A stretch of DNA of 64,000 nt from Pseudocolwellia sp049933045 (GCF_049933045.1 NZ_CP187926.1:3224001-3288000); one strand, 5' to 3'; positions 7,179-16,894 are shown, counted from the first letter of the stretch. The notes: a model not told the origin generated them from the sequence alone. Translations and numbers: made by a program.

Positions 7179-9923
7179 TTAAAACGTATAACGAGCACCA
7201 AATTTAAGAGTACGACCATAAACTTGGATTGAACCAGGTATGTCACTACGCCCTTGGAATGTGCGGTTAGATTCATCTAAAAGGTTGTTACCTTCGATAA
7301 ATAACTGTGCATCTTCAGTAATGTTATAGTTAAATGATGCAGTAACGATAGACACCTCTTCACCAGTCGTTTGGTAATCATCACCTAGCGGACTAAATGA
7401 GTCTGAAACATAATCACCCGTATAATCTAAAGAAATCTGTGTACTGATTTTATCTTTCTCATAAATTAATGATAATGAGTAAGACGTATCAGCTACACCC
7501 GTTAACGGACCAGCACTTTCACCATCAACTACAGTGCTTGAGTCGGTATAAGCATAACTTGCAGTAACACCAAAACCATTATCAAAGAATTTTTGGATAG
7601 CGATTTCAATACCCTTTACTTTAGCTGAATCACCGTTAATAGGTTGCGTAATAGTAAAGTTTTCACCAGCAATCATTCTATTTGTAGTATTTGTTGTGAT
7701 AAAGCCATCTAACTCTTTTAAGAAAATAGAACCACTAAGTAAACTACCTTCTGAGAAATACCATTCAAGCGCTAAATCAAATTGGTCTGCAAATACAGGT
7801 TCAATTGCTGCGTTACCACTGATGTCCATTGTGAATAAGCCTGATTGAGCATTATCAGTAGTTAAAGGTGCCATTTGATCAAGTGTTGGACGAGATAATG
7901 ATTGTCCTGCACCTACTCTTAGTAATAAGTCTTCTTGTAAAAACATCCCAAAGTTCAAGCTAGGTAGAAGTTTATTATAACTACCATCAGCGCTTTGAGC
8001 TGATCCATCTGAATACAATACATCCCATGAAGGGTTAGCCGTATTTGCATCTACAATTTGAATAGATAATATTTCGTTAACCGCATAAGACGCAGTAACG
8101 TCAGTGCTGATATAACGCGCACCAATATTACCAAACCAATTATCACCTTCTAAGTTAACTTGAAAATAAGCAGCGGTAGTATCTTCTGTAATGTCATATG
8201 AATTTACAGGGTTAAATCTAGGTTCCCATAATTCAGATTCATTCTCACCAAATGTTCTAGTATCACCTTTATAGTCGGTAATAGTTTGCCCATCAGATGC
8301 AGCTAAACCAGCCTTGTAATCAGGGATACTAAAAATAGGAAATGAACGTGGAATATCAGCACCATCGCCATCGAAAAAATTATCGAACGGGAACGCGCGA
8401 ACTACATCAACACCTACTTCAGCAAAAGTGAATGGGTAACCACAATAATTACAAGCACCATCAACACCAGAGAAGTTATCAAAAGCTTCGTTAGTTTTCT
8501 CTCTACTTGTATAAGCAAAGCCAAAATCAACACTCATTATATAATCGTGATCTAATTCCCATTCTGCATCAAAAGTATAGCCAGTTACCGTATCTTCAAT
8601 ATCACTACCGCTACGTTCAGCATAATGAGGAGAAAAGTCTTCATTACCAAAGTCATCAGATGAACGACCTTCAGTAAATGTTGGTACATAACTCGGTAAT
8701 CCACCTTCATTTAAATCATATCTGCCACTATGCGCGCCTGGAGCACCAGCAACTACAAAGGTATCTTTACCACCTGAATCACGAGAAGAATTTGAACGAT
8801 AAATGTCAGCCGATATTGTTAATGCATCAGTCACCATGTATTCAGCATTTAATGCAAATAAGCTTGTATCAACGGTACGGTGCTCATCTAATGTTAAAAC
8901 TTCCATTGTAACGTCAGAAACATCCATGCCCGTTACAACGTTACCATCTAACGTTAGATTTGAAAGGCGATTTTGAGCTTCACTTTCATCTACTAGATAG
9001 AAAGATTGAGCAAAACCTGTTGAATTAGCTTCTAATTTAGTAAGTAGTATATCGGCAGTTAGTTCTAAACGATCATTTGGTCGCCATTGTAAGGTAGAAG
9101 TAAAACCAGTACGTTCAAACTCTTTAGCGTATGAACCAATCGCGTATGAACCTGGCATAACTAGATTTTGTTCATCAGCCGTTATATTGCCATCATTGTT
9201 AACGTCATACTCAATTTCATCATTCACACCGAAGAAGAAATTATCAAGCATATCATCAGCTCTGTCGGTACCTTTCGAAGAACTGAAACCAACGATTACA
9301 CCAAAAGTATCATCAGCAAATGTGTTGCTGATTACGCCATTAAACTTAGTGCCTGTTTCTTCTGAAAAATCATTATAGTCACCCGTAAGTGATACAGCAC
9401 CTTGCATGCCTGGGTTATCAAGTGGACGGGCTGACTTAAGATTAACAGCACCACCAATACTACCTTCAATGTTTTTTGACTGAACTGTTTTCCAAACATC
9501 AGCACCACTGATCATTTCTGATGGAATAACATCAAACGCAAAGTTTCTTCCGCCATCATCAGTTGCCAGTATGCGATTATTAAGGGTTACGATTGTAAAT
9601 TCTGGACCTAAACCACGAATATTAACGTATTGAGCTTCACCACCGCGCGTTCTACTAACAGTAAGACCAGGAATATGAGAAAGTGAATCAGCTACGTTAT
9701 CATCAGGAAAACGGCCTAATTCTTCAGCCGCAATAGAATCTACTAATGACTTAGCGTCTTTTTTATTCGCTAAAGATTCCGTTAAACTACTTCTTACGCC
9801 CACAACCTGAATAACTTCAGTTTCACCTGTAGGAACAACTTCTTCTGCTACCGCATTACTTGCAGACATCAAAATCGCAGCGGACAATATTGTGCGTTTA
9901 AATTGGTTCTTTGTAATTATCAT
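7179..9923 (-). CDS. TonB-dependent receptor of the sugar locus
   Basis: An outer-membrane TonB-dependent receptor of about 914 aa. A Sec signal ends in SNAVAEE (about residue 27), followed by the TonB-box-like stretch EVIQVVGVR and the plug domain (LGRFPDDNVADSLSHIPG, then VNIRGLGPEFTIVTLNNR). The C-terminus ends in ...YTF as barrels do. The plug is of the kind common in carbohydrate receptors of marine gammaproteobacteria. Start ATG 9923 was chosen because GAGGG sits eight bases ahead; an upstream ATG (9944) would place that site inside the gene. An EF-hand-like loop, DVNNDGNITADE, lies in the barrel part. Context (GH36, GH27, Aga genes) suggests import of galactose/GalNAc oligosaccharides. 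Confidence 0.9.
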   Translation of the reverse strand: MIITKNQFKRTILSAAILMSASNAVAEEVVPTGETEVIQVVGVRSSLTESLANKKDAKSLVDSIAAEELGRFPDDNVADSLSHIPGLTVSRTRGGEAQYVNIRGLGPEFTIVTLNNRILATDDGGRNFAFDVIPSEMISGADVWKTVQSKNIEGSIGGAVNLKSARPLDNPGMQGAVSLTGDYNDFSEETGTKFNGVISNTFADDTFGVIVGFSSSKGTDRADDMLDNFFFGVNDEIEYDVNNDGNITADEQNLVMPGSYAIGSYAKEFERTGFTSTLQWRPNDRLELTADILLTKLEANSTGFAQSFYLVDESEAQNRLSNLTLDGNVVTGMDVSDVTMEVLTLDEHRTVDTSLFALNAEYMVTDALTISADIYRSNSSRDSGGKDTFVVAGAPGAHSGRYDLNEGGLPSYVPTFTEGRSSDDFGNEDFSPHYAERSGSDIEDTVTGYTFDAEWELDHDYIMSVDFGFAYTSREKTNEAFDNFSGVDGACNYCGYPFTFAEVGVDVVRAFPFDNFFDGDGADIPRSFPIFSIPDYKAGLAASDGQTITDYKGDTRTFGENESELWEPRFNPVNSYDITEDTTAAYFQVNLEGDNWFGNIGARYISTDVTASYAVNEILSIQIVDANTANPSWDVLYSDGSAQSADGSYNKLLPSLNFGMFLQEDLLLRVGAGQSLSRPTLDQMAPLTTDNAQSGLFTMDISGNAAIEPVFADQFDLALEWYFSEGSLLSGSIFLKELDGFITTNTTNRMIAGENFTITQPINGDSAKVKGIEIAIQKFFDNGFGVTASYAYTDSSTVVDGESAGPLTGVADTSYSLSLIYEKDKISTQISLDYTGDYVSDSFSPLGDDYQTTGEEVSIVTASFNYNITEDAQLFIEGNNLLDESNRTFQGRSDIPGSIQVYGRTLKFGARYTF

Positions 9924-10252
9924 TTTTTCACCCTCAATGTTCATTTTAAATATAAATTTAATTTGATTATCTGTCGTCAGAATTTTTTATTTGAAACATT
10001 TTATTAACAGAACACAACGAAGCATAATGAAAGCAAAAAGAAAAGTAAATAGACGAAAACGAAATATAGCAAACAAAAACGGAATCACTTGAAAAATAGG
10101 AGCTAACAATATGATATACATACAGTTTAAATAAATTCACCTATAATACACTGTACAAACAAAACACAGAAAGTGAAACTTGAACGATTGAACAAGTTTC
10201 ACTTAAATGAGAGTTATATACTTTTTATAAATACAATTTAACTATTTGAGAT
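9924..10252. promoter_or_regulatory. TonB receptor promoter region with candidate AgaR repeats
   Basis: Between the receptor start and the tlpA-like stop. Bases 10015-10066 carry a purine-rich series of GAA/GAAA units (CGAAGCATAATGAAAG, then GACGAAAACGAAA), on the other strand TTTCGTTTTCGTC. This resembles the TTTC-rich DeoR-family AgaR operators known in E. coli. The hairpin at 10171-10204 separates this promoter from the genes upstream. Confidence 0.35.
10171..10204 (-). terminator. Hairpin after the TlpA-like gene
   Basis: A perfect 12-bp stem, AAGTGAAACTTG (10171-10182) and CAAGTTTCACTT (10193-10204), with a 10-base loop. On the minus strand it is followed by a T-rich but broken run. It lies about 50 bp after the stop of the tlpA-like gene, so a terminator of the amidohydrolase-GH36-tlpA operon is the simplest reading. 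The GTGAAAC arms also resemble the candidate AgaR sites. Confidence 0.55.
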
Positions 10253-10849
10253 TTATTCCACTTCAGAAAGGGCTTTATCAACAACAGCTTCGATAAAGTT
10301 AATATCTGATTTTTTAAAGCCTTTATGTATTAACTGTACCTTGCCATTAGCATCAATAATATAAGCGGTTGGTAAGCCGTTAACCTTGTATTGTTTACCG
10401 ACTATGCCGTGAATATCAGATACAACGGGATAATCAATATTCACTTGCTTGATAAATTGAGCGGCTAAGAGTAAATCCTCATCAAGATTAATAGCAATAA
10501 CTTCAAAGCCAGCATCTTTATGGGTATTACGTAAATCGTTGAGTAATGGCATAGAAACTACACAAGGTCCGCACCATGAAGCCCAAAAGTCTATGTATAA
10601 CACCTTCCCTTTGTAATCACTCAAACGTAGTTTTGGTGAAGACTCAGGTAAATGACCATGTGTGTGACCTGCTACCTCTAATAAACTTTCATCATCAAGA
10701 ATAGATGTTTGTAATAAAGAGAGTTCAAACTCTGCATTAAATGTATCAAGCATGTTACGTACACTTGCCGAATGAACAGAGTAAGATAAACATCCTAATA
10801 GCATAACTAGGGCAAGTTTATGCCCTAGTGTATAGTTACGATTAATCAA
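10253..10849 (-). CDS. TlpA/ResA-like periplasmic thioredoxin
   Basis: A 198-aa protein with an N-terminal signal or anchor helix (LALVMLLGCLSYSVHS, residues 12-27) and a thioredoxin-fold domain of the TlpA/ResA type. DFWASWCGPC holds the active-site Cys93-x-x-Cys96, and the cis-proline region reads VNGLPTAYIID. It would act as a thiol reductase in the periplasm. Its start overlaps the end of the GH36 gene by 8 bp, so the two are cotranscribed and probably translationally coupled. A redox partner in a glycosidase operon is unusual; possible clients are the secreted GH proteins, but that is inference. Confidence 0.85.
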   Translation of the reverse strand: MINRNYTLGHKLALVMLLGCLSYSVHSASVRNMLDTFNAEFELSLLQTSILDDESLLEVAGHTHGHLPESSPKLRLSDYKGKVLYIDFWASWCGPCVVSMPLLNDLRNTHKDAGFEVIAINLDEDLLLAAQFIKQVNIDYPVVSDIHGIVGKQYKVNGLPTAYIIDANGKVQLIHKGFKKSDINFIEAVVDKALSEVE

Positions 10850-12968
10850 GACGTTTAGCTTCTATTAATAAATGTTGCTTGAAGTTAACGTTATGTTTAA
10901 CTGTAGTGTCTTCAACATTCACTGTGCCTAAATCTATGTTATTAACGTAATCAACAAGTTGATATTTGCCCTTTTCTAGGCCTCTTAACTCAACTTCGCC
11001 ATTCCACTCTTCAGCGTAAAAAGCAAAATATATATCGTTATCCTTAGCAATAGCATGTGTTTCAGGCTTGTCGTAAGCAATATCGTATAGCGCACCTAAA
11101 TAAACACCTTTTGATAACATTTTTTCTTTATAAATATCGATCCAATGTGCAAAAGACTTTTCTTTTTCTGCTGTTAATACAAAACCTAATTCAGGATGCT
11201 TATCTTTAGGCCAAGTAAATTTAGTACCTACAACAGCGCCTATACCTACAGAAGAAGCAAAATCGCTTGCATCATCACTAAGTTCAACATGATCACCGTA
11301 GTAAGGCGACGACTCCCCCATTAAGCCTTTTAAAGTTTTACCTTTAAGGCGTATCTGCCATGAAGATAAAGGATCTGAGCTTACTGATTGATTCATGTAA
11401 GCCATGTTATGAAATGCATATGAAGTACCACAAGGGCAAATTTCTACAATCGACTCTTTATCGATCTCTTGAGCTGTTTCGTAGATCATTTTCCAATAAT
11501 CTTGAAGCTTTTCGGTAGATTCTTCAGGTCGTGCATGATTATGTTTAGGGTTGTAACAAGGCGGAACACCGTTTAAGTGTTGACCATCAATTTTTAACCC
11601 TGAGTAACCCCATTCACCCATGATTTTTTTAACTAAGCTTTTGCTGTGTTGAATGGTTTTTTCATATGCTGGACATAAATAGAAACTGTTCCACCATGTA
11701 ACATCTACTACAGCGCCATTCTCGTCTAAAAGTAGCATGTCGGAATGTTCATGTAATAAGTCAGTGCCCGGATCAACAGCTAATGGTGCCCACCATAATT
11801 TTGCTTTTAAACCTGCATCATTAATTTGCTTCACAAAGTCTTTCATATCAGCATCCCCTTTAGGGAATTTCTCAGGGTGTAAATACCAATCACCCTCTGC
11901 TGTTTGCCAACCATCGTCTAATACTGCCCATTCAAGACCTAACTCTTTAGCTTTAGGTAAGGTGGCAAGAATCTCTTCTACGTTAAAGCCACGTTCATAA
12001 CCCCATGCACACCATACAGCTTCGTAACTTGAGTCTGGGAACTCTGGCGCTTTTAACCCTTTTAGTGCCATAACTTCACGATAAGTTACTAAGGTTTGGT
12101 AATAATCTTTTTGATGAACATTTACAAAAGTATTAAACGTATCAAAGCTTTCATTTGGTTCTAAACGAAACACGCGATCATAATCAACTGAAATATCAAC
12201 ACCAGTTTGCATTTCATGATATTTAACAGGTAACGATACTAATTTAGGGGTTATTTCAACATGACCAACAGCTAAACCAACATCTTTACGCCAAACATCA
12301 CTAATCGCTGTACCACTACCGTAATCGCTTGAATTCATACCCATGTAATTTTCTTGATGAAAACCAGAAGCTATTGGTAATACCCAGTCGCGTCTATCTT
12401 CATAAGATGCACCTTGATACGACCAAAATGCGACAGGATTTGAAGCATTATTTTTAGTAAAAGCATTCGTTAGATTCGTATCAATTAATTGATACGCATT
12501 GTTTTTCCAATTGGTTATTTTTAACAATTGTGAACTGGTGTTTTTATAAGTTACTTTAAATAAAACAAGCGATGGAAACTTATCATAAGTGGTGGTAACA
12601 AGTTTTTTCTGTAGCCCTTCTGTAGATTGACCAATAAGTGTAAGTTCTTGACCTTTACCTATATCATCTTTCACATCAATAAGCTGATGTTCTACATAGG
12701 TGAAATCTTTTATTTGTTTGTCATCTAGCGTTACATATTCACTTGCGTTAAAGCCTGTTAAAGCCAAACTTTTATTATCATAGTTTGATGTAATTCGACT
12801 ATGTAATAGTTGATCAAATTCAATCGTAATATCAGTATTAGCTATAGCAATTAGATTCTTATCTTCACTGGTGTTGCTTTTTTGACTTGTCATCTGAGTA
12901 CACGAAAACAATAAAGCACTCAGTAATATAAACATACTATTTATATATTTAGGTTGGGTTCGGCTCAT
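10842..12968 (-). CDS. GH36 alpha-galactosidase/alpha-GalNAcase lipoprotein
   Basis: A 708-aa clan GH-D glycosidase. A lipoprotein signal ends at the lipobox LFSC (Cys23), so it is probably anchored at an outer or periplasmic membrane face. An N-terminal beta-sandwich occupies about residues 50-290; the TIM barrel starts near 320 with AVLDDGWQ. The likely nucleophile is Asp461 in GLKIDGQ and the acid/base Asp532 in SVSSDPLSS, the spacing expected for GH36. A small C-terminal beta domain ends the protein. With AgaS/AgaK/AgaZ nearby, the sugar released may be GalNAc as well as galactose; this cannot be decided from sequence alone. Start ATG 12968 has GAGA six bases ahead. Confidence 0.85.
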   Translation of the reverse strand: MSRTQPKYINSMFILLSALLFSCTQMTSQKSNTSEDKNLIAIANTDITIEFDQLLHSRITSNYDNKSLALTGFNASEYVTLDDKQIKDFTYVEHQLIDVKDDIGKGQELTLIGQSTEGLQKKLVTTTYDKFPSLVLFKVTYKNTSSQLLKITNWKNNAYQLIDTNLTNAFTKNNASNPVAFWSYQGASYEDRRDWVLPIASGFHQENYMGMNSSDYGSGTAISDVWRKDVGLAVGHVEITPKLVSLPVKYHEMQTGVDISVDYDRVFRLEPNESFDTFNTFVNVHQKDYYQTLVTYREVMALKGLKAPEFPDSSYEAVWCAWGYERGFNVEEILATLPKAKELGLEWAVLDDGWQTAEGDWYLHPEKFPKGDADMKDFVKQINDAGLKAKLWWAPLAVDPGTDLLHEHSDMLLLDENGAVVDVTWWNSFYLCPAYEKTIQHSKSLVKKIMGEWGYSGLKIDGQHLNGVPPCYNPKHNHARPEESTEKLQDYWKMIYETAQEIDKESIVEICPCGTSYAFHNMAYMNQSVSSDPLSSWQIRLKGKTLKGLMGESSPYYGDHVELSDDASDFASSVGIGAVVGTKFTWPKDKHPELGFVLTAEKEKSFAHWIDIYKEKMLSKGVYLGALYDIAYDKPETHAIAKDNDIYFAFYAEEWNGEVELRGLEKGKYQLVDYVNNIDLGTVNVEDTTVKHNVNFKQHLLIEAKRLD

Positions 12969-13044
12969 AATATCTCTTCATTTTTAGTTAGTCTGAATTA
13001 AAAGGTATGGTTGTTCTTTTTTACTTAATACCAAGTTGATTAAC

Positions 13045-14175
13045 TTATTCTTTAAATGCGTTTTTATAAGTTTTTAACGCATTTGTTTCGTAAATTTTAT
13101 TGATGATTTTTTTAGGTAAATGAAGTCCTTTAAAATTACCTTCAACTTCAATAGTGGTCATCTCATTAGCACTTGTTAAGTATTCCCAATCTGAGCGCCA
13201 TCTTTTTTCAACATCACTCGCAAAGCTTTTAGCAGATGATTCACTTATTGGTTCTTGAGGTTGATGAGTTAAATCTGTCGCATAAAGTAATCGGTCTTGA
13301 TACTTGATAAAGAAGTTTCTTACCTTGTTATAGCCACGCTTTGATTGATATTGAATTTGTCCCATACGGGCTGCCATATCTACAGTAGCTAATGGAAACC
13401 TATCAAGAAATTTCGCTAATTCGTCAACACTCCATTCAATACTCGCCAAATGGGCACCTACAAAATTCAGCTTAGGGTAGTTTGATAAAACTTCATTTCT
13501 TATGTGCATATGATCTTCGTAACTTGGTAGTTCAGGATGTAAGTACATATGGTATTGAGGATGATTAGTGAAATATTGCTGATCATTAGTTACTGTCATT
13601 TCTGATACTGGTAACCAACAATTTTTAGGCTCAGCTTGATGACCAATAAGCGGTACACCCTGATCTGATAAAAAGTTGAATATAGGAGTAAGTTTAGAAT
13701 TATTAAGCTGAATTAACGCATTATTCTTATCACGAAAATCCATTCCAATGTTTTTCCAAACCTTTACCGCCACAGCGCCTTTATCAAAACTACTTTTAAG
13801 AGACGTTATCACATTACTCCCCCATTGCTCATCGTTCCAATCTCTCATTGAGAAGGTACTGGCAAAGGCTAAAACGTTAGGATGCTGTGCTTTAAACTCT
13901 GTCGTTATAGCTAATTGCTTATCAATGCCAGGGAAATCAGGATAATCAACATTTATACTAAGTAACTTAAAATTGTTTTTTATTGCTAACTCAATAAATG
14001 CGCTATTACTACTATTTGTATGTACGTGAGCATCAATTTTATTAACCGCTAAAAAATCATTCAAACTATAAAATTCTTCAGCAGCATAAGCAGGATTAAT
14101 AGCCATCAACCCGGTTGCTGTACTTAAAGCTAAGGTCTTTATTCCCCAGGATTTGAGTCGTTGTGCAATTTTCAT
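13045..14175 (-). CDS. Exported amidohydrolase-family protein
   Basis: A 376-aa TIM-barrel protein of the amidohydrolase-2 (COG2159-like) group. A Sec signal ends near NPAYAAEE. The metal-binding start is KIDAHVHTN; later come the Lys in VAVKVWKN, His in PLIGHQAEP, His in FVGAHLASIEW and Asp in LLYATDLTH, in the order expected of the family. It is exported, so it is unlikely to be the cytoplasmic GalNAc-6-P deacetylase AgaA. Start ATG 14175 has GGGA nine bases ahead; two in-frame ATGs upstream (14184, 14190) have poorer sites. It is first in an operon with GH36 and the TlpA-like gene. The substrate is unknown; a lactone, ester or amide of the sugar is possible. Confidence 0.75.
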   Translation of the reverse strand: MKIAQRLKSWGIKTLALSTATGLMAINPAYAAEEFYSLNDFLAVNKIDAHVHTNSSNSAFIELAIKNNFKLLSINVDYPDFPGIDKQLAITTEFKAQHPNVLAFASTFSMRDWNDEQWGSNVITSLKSSFDKGAVAVKVWKNIGMDFRDKNNALIQLNNSKLTPIFNFLSDQGVPLIGHQAEPKNCWLPVSEMTVTNDQQYFTNHPQYHMYLHPELPSYEDHMHIRNEVLSNYPKLNFVGAHLASIEWSVDELAKFLDRFPLATVDMAARMGQIQYQSKRGYNKVRNFFIKYQDRLLYATDLTHQPQEPISESSAKSFASDVEKRWRSDWEYLTSANEMTTIEVEGNFKGLHLPKKIINKIYETNALKTYKNAFKE

Positions 14176-14218
14176 AATATTCATTCCCATCTCGTATTTA
14201 TTATTGCACCAATCTACA

Positions 14219-14243
14219 ACGAAACAAATTGAAATACAATGAA
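14219..14243. promoter_or_regulatory. Candidate AgaR operator, amidohydrolase side
   Basis: The region reads CGAAA, TGAAA and TGAA with a ten-base period (CGAAACAAATTGAAA at 14220-14234, then TACAATGAAC). It lies about 45 bp upstream of the amidohydrolase start and resembles the CGAAACATTGAA sites at 14383 and 22952. Assignment to AgaR is inferred. Confidence 0.35.
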
Positions 14244-14382
14244 CTTATTTTAGTTATAAAAACCTATCTAAAAAACAACTAGATACACACAAAGCAATCA
14301 AAAAACACTTACATCAAACAACAAAAACAATAAAACGAAACAAATAAGCATTTACCAATGACTTTTTTTGTTTCATAATGAT

Positions 14383-14394
14383 CGAAACATTGAA
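14383..14394. promoter_or_regulatory. Candidate AgaR operator, agaZ side
   Basis: CGAAACATTGAA lies 43 bp upstream of agaZ and is followed by AC. The identical 12-mer, inverted, occurs at 22952-22963 upstream of agaR. Nearby are GTTTC (14370-14374) and another GTGAAACGAA (14412-14421). A repeat shared by the promoters of the catabolic operon and of its DeoR-type regulator is what a local operator should look like. Confidence 0.45.
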
Positions 14395-14436
14395 ACTCAC
14401 ACCTAAACAAAGTGAAACGAATTTAAGGCCAAAAGA

Positions 14437-15720
14437 ATGAAAGCAATACTCGATATAGTGAAAAAGCATAAAGAGGGAGTTCCTTTAGGTATTTATTCTG
14501 TGTGTTCAGCACATCCTCTAGTAATACAAGCTGCTTTAGAGCTTGCATTAACAACTGATACATATGCCTTAATAGAAGCAACATCGAATCAAGTAAATCA
14601 AGATGGTGGCTATACAGGCATGCAACCTGCCGACTTTAGAGAGCTAGTTTTTACTATTGCAGATAAAGTTAAATTACCGAGAGATAAAATAATTTTAGGT
14701 GGCGATCATTTAGGTCCAAATTGCTGGCAGAGCCTTACAGCAGAAGTTGCTATGCAAAAATCAGAAATACTTATTGCAGAATATGTGAAAGCTGGTTTTA
14801 AGAAGATTCATTTAGATTGTTCAATGTCTTGCTCTGATGATCCTATTCCATTAAGTGACGAAACAGTTGCTGGTCGTGCCGCAAAATTATGTCAAATAGC
14901 TGAAAAAGCATGGAAAGAAACTGGCGGCGAAGCACCTGTATATATTATAGGAACTGAAGTTCCTGTTCCGGGCGGCGCTACAGAAGAATTAGATGAACTT
15001 GAAGTAACCTCTCCAGATGCAGCAAAACAAACCATTTTGGCTCATAAAACAGTGTTTGATGCTCATGGTCTTGAGGCCGTTTGGCCTAGAATTGTCGCAT
15101 TAGTTGTTCAACCTGGTGTAGAGTTTGATCATCATAAAGTGATTGATTATCAAGATACTAAAGCTAAAGAATTAAGTGAGTTTATTAATAGCCAGCCTCA
15201 TATGATCTTCGAAGCTCATTCAACAGATTATCAAACAGAAAATAACTTAAGCAATTTAGTACGCGATCATTTCGCTATTTTAAAAGTTGGTCCTGGTGTT
15301 ACCTTTGCGCTTCGTGAAGCTTTATGGGCATTAGATCAAATTGAACAAGAATGGTTAGCGGCAGACCAAACGTCTAACTTGAAAGCAACAATGAAAAAGG
15401 TAATGAAAGACTTACCTAAATATTGGCAGCCTTATTATACCAGTGAAGGCCAACAGTTAGAGCTTGATTGTCAATATAGCTTAAGTGATCGTGTTCGTTA
15501 TTACTGGCCTCAAACTCAGGTATTAAACGCTTATAAAGTGATGTCTGATAATTTTGAAAACAAGTCAGTACCATTAACATTATTAAGCCAATACTTGCCG
15601 CTTCAATACCAAGCAGTAAGAGCGGGTGAAATTACAGCAACAGTAGAAAAAATAGTTATTCATCATATTAACGCAGTACTTAAGCAATACTTAAATGCAT
15701 GTAGACCTGCCAACGTTTAA
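14437..15720 (+). CDS. agaZ: AgaZ/GatZ/KbaZ family protein
   Basis: A 427-aa member of the AgaZ/KbaZ/GatZ family, the non-catalytic subunit or chaperone of class II tagatose-1,6-bisphosphate aldolase in enterics; in some species it has instead been proposed to act on tagatose-6-P. Visible family marks are GIYSVCSAHPLV near residue 18, ATSNQVNQDGGYTGM, ILGGDHLGPNCW near 87, HLDCSMSC and GTEVPVPGG. It fits the family's usual length of 420-430 aa. It is the first gene of the agaZ-agaS-agaK-permease operon, 16 bp before agaS. The catalytic partner AgaY/KbaY is not in the window. Confidence 0.9.
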   Translation: MKAILDIVKKHKEGVPLGIYSVCSAHPLVIQAALELALTTDTYALIEATSNQVNQDGGYTGMQPADFRELVFTIADKVKLPRDKIILGGDHLGPNCWQSLTAEVAMQKSEILIAEYVKAGFKKIHLDCSMSCSDDPIPLSDETVAGRAAKLCQIAEKAWKETGGEAPVYIIGTEVPVPGGATEELDELEVTSPDAAKQTILAHKTVFDAHGLEAVWPRIVALVVQPGVEFDHHKVIDYQDTKAKELSEFINSQPHMIFEAHSTDYQTENNLSNLVRDHFAILKVGPGVTFALREALWALDQIEQEWLAADQTSNLKATMKKVMKDLPKYWQPYYTSEGQQLELDCQYSLSDRVRYYWPQTQVLNAYKVMSDNFENKSVPLTLLSQYLPLQYQAVRAGEITATVEKIVIHHINAVLKQYLNACRPANV

Positions 15721-15736
15721 ACAGTAAGGAAAGTAA

Positions 15737-16894
15737 ATGAAATATTTAGATATTAGCGAAGAAAAGCTAACGACACTCGGCGGGTTTTGGACTGCAAAAG
15801 AAATTAGCCAACAACCAACATCTTGGTTAAATGCACAAGGAATCATTGAAAAAAATGCAAGTACAATAGAGGCATTTTTAGCACCTTTGATTGCCGATAG
15901 TGATTTACGTATCATCCTCACAGGTGCTGGTACTTCAGCTTTTGCTGGTGGTAGCATTGCTCCTGCATTATCAGAAAAATTAAATCGCACCGTAGAAGCT
16001 ATAGCCACTACAGATATCGTATCTAATCCTTCACAATTTTTATTAAAAGATAAGCCAACATTAGTTGTATCTTTTGCTCGTTCAGGTAATAGCCCTGAAA
16101 GCGTAACAGCCGTTGAAATTGCGTCAGAATTAGTAACAAACTGTTATCACTTAGTTGTTACTTGTAACGAATCAGGCCTTTTATTTAAGCACTGTCAAAA
16201 CAACGATAAATGTTTAGCTATACTGATGCCTGCAGAAACAAACGATCAAAGCTTTGCTATGACATCTAGTTTCACATCAATGATGTTTACAGCACTAACT
16301 GTACTAACAAAAAATGAAGACTTAGCTAAAAATGCTCAATTGATTGGTGATTCTGCACAACAAGTCATTAATCAATACAATGATTTATTAAAATCGATGG
16401 CGAATAGAAAATACAGCCGAGTAGTATTTTTAGGTAGTGGTGGTTTAAAAGCATTAGCTGAAGAGTCAGCGTTAAAGTTACTTGAATTAACTGACGGACA
16501 AACGGTTGCCGTTTATGATTCTCCTTTAGGTTTCCGTCATGGTCCTAAAACCATAGTAAATAGCGATACTTTAGTCGTTATTTACATGTCTAACGACAGC
16601 TACACAAGAAAGTATGATCTTGATTTATTAGCAGAATTACGCAATGACGGTGAAGTAGGACAAGTTGTTGCTATTACCACTCAAAAAGATGCCAGTATTG
16701 ATGGCGATCATATCTTTATTAATCATGATGCTGCATTAACAGATAGCTTATTAATTTTCCCATACATTGTCTGTGCTCAAATTTATGCTTTTCATCATGC
16801 ATTAGCACTTCAAAACAAACCAGATACGCCAAGTGTTTCTGGTACAGTAAACCGTGTTGTTCAAGGCGTGATCATTCATCCATTGAATGCATAA
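15737..16894 (+). CDS. agaS: AgaS, galactosamine-6-phosphate deaminase/isomerase
   Basis: A 385-aa protein with two SIS domains, acting in the cytoplasm on galactosamine-6-phosphate to give tagatose-6-phosphate. The start holds the AgaS-type stretch TAKEISQQP; the first SIS domain has ILTGAGTSAFAG (about 55-66) and VVSFARSGNSPES (about 110-122), the second VVFLGSGGLKALAEE. DSPLGFRHGPKT near residue 260 is the usual catalytic-region signature. The length agrees with AgaS (384 in E. coli). AAGGA nine bases ahead decides the ATG. AgaS is the best marker that this locus handles GalNAc or galactosamine rather than plain galactose. Confidence 0.92.
   Translation: MKYLDISEEKLTTLGGFWTAKEISQQPTSWLNAQGIIEKNASTIEAFLAPLIADSDLRIILTGAGTSAFAGGSIAPALSEKLNRTVEAIATTDIVSNPSQFLLKDKPTLVVSFARSGNSPESVTAVEIASELVTNCYHLVVTCNESGLLFKHCQNNDKCLAILMPAETNDQSFAMTSSFTSMMFTALTVLTKNEDLAKNAQLIGDSAQQVINQYNDLLKSMANRKYSRVVFLGSGGLKALAEESALKLLELTDGQTVAVYDSPLGFRHGPKTIVNSDTLVVIYMSNDSYTRKYDLDLLAELRNDGEVGQVVAITTQKDASIDGDHIFINHDAALTDSLLIFPYIVCAQIYAFHHALALQNKPDTPSVSGTVNRVVQGVIIHPLNA

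Noticed and set aside
13045..14175. Amidohydrolase as the missing GalNAc-6-P deacetylase AgaA
   Set aside because: It has a Sec signal peptide and a different amidohydrolase-2 motif order, so it would not meet the cytoplasmic sugar phosphate.
15691..16008. 105-codon frame antisense to agaS
   Set aside because: Shadow of the agaS reading frame; no independent support.
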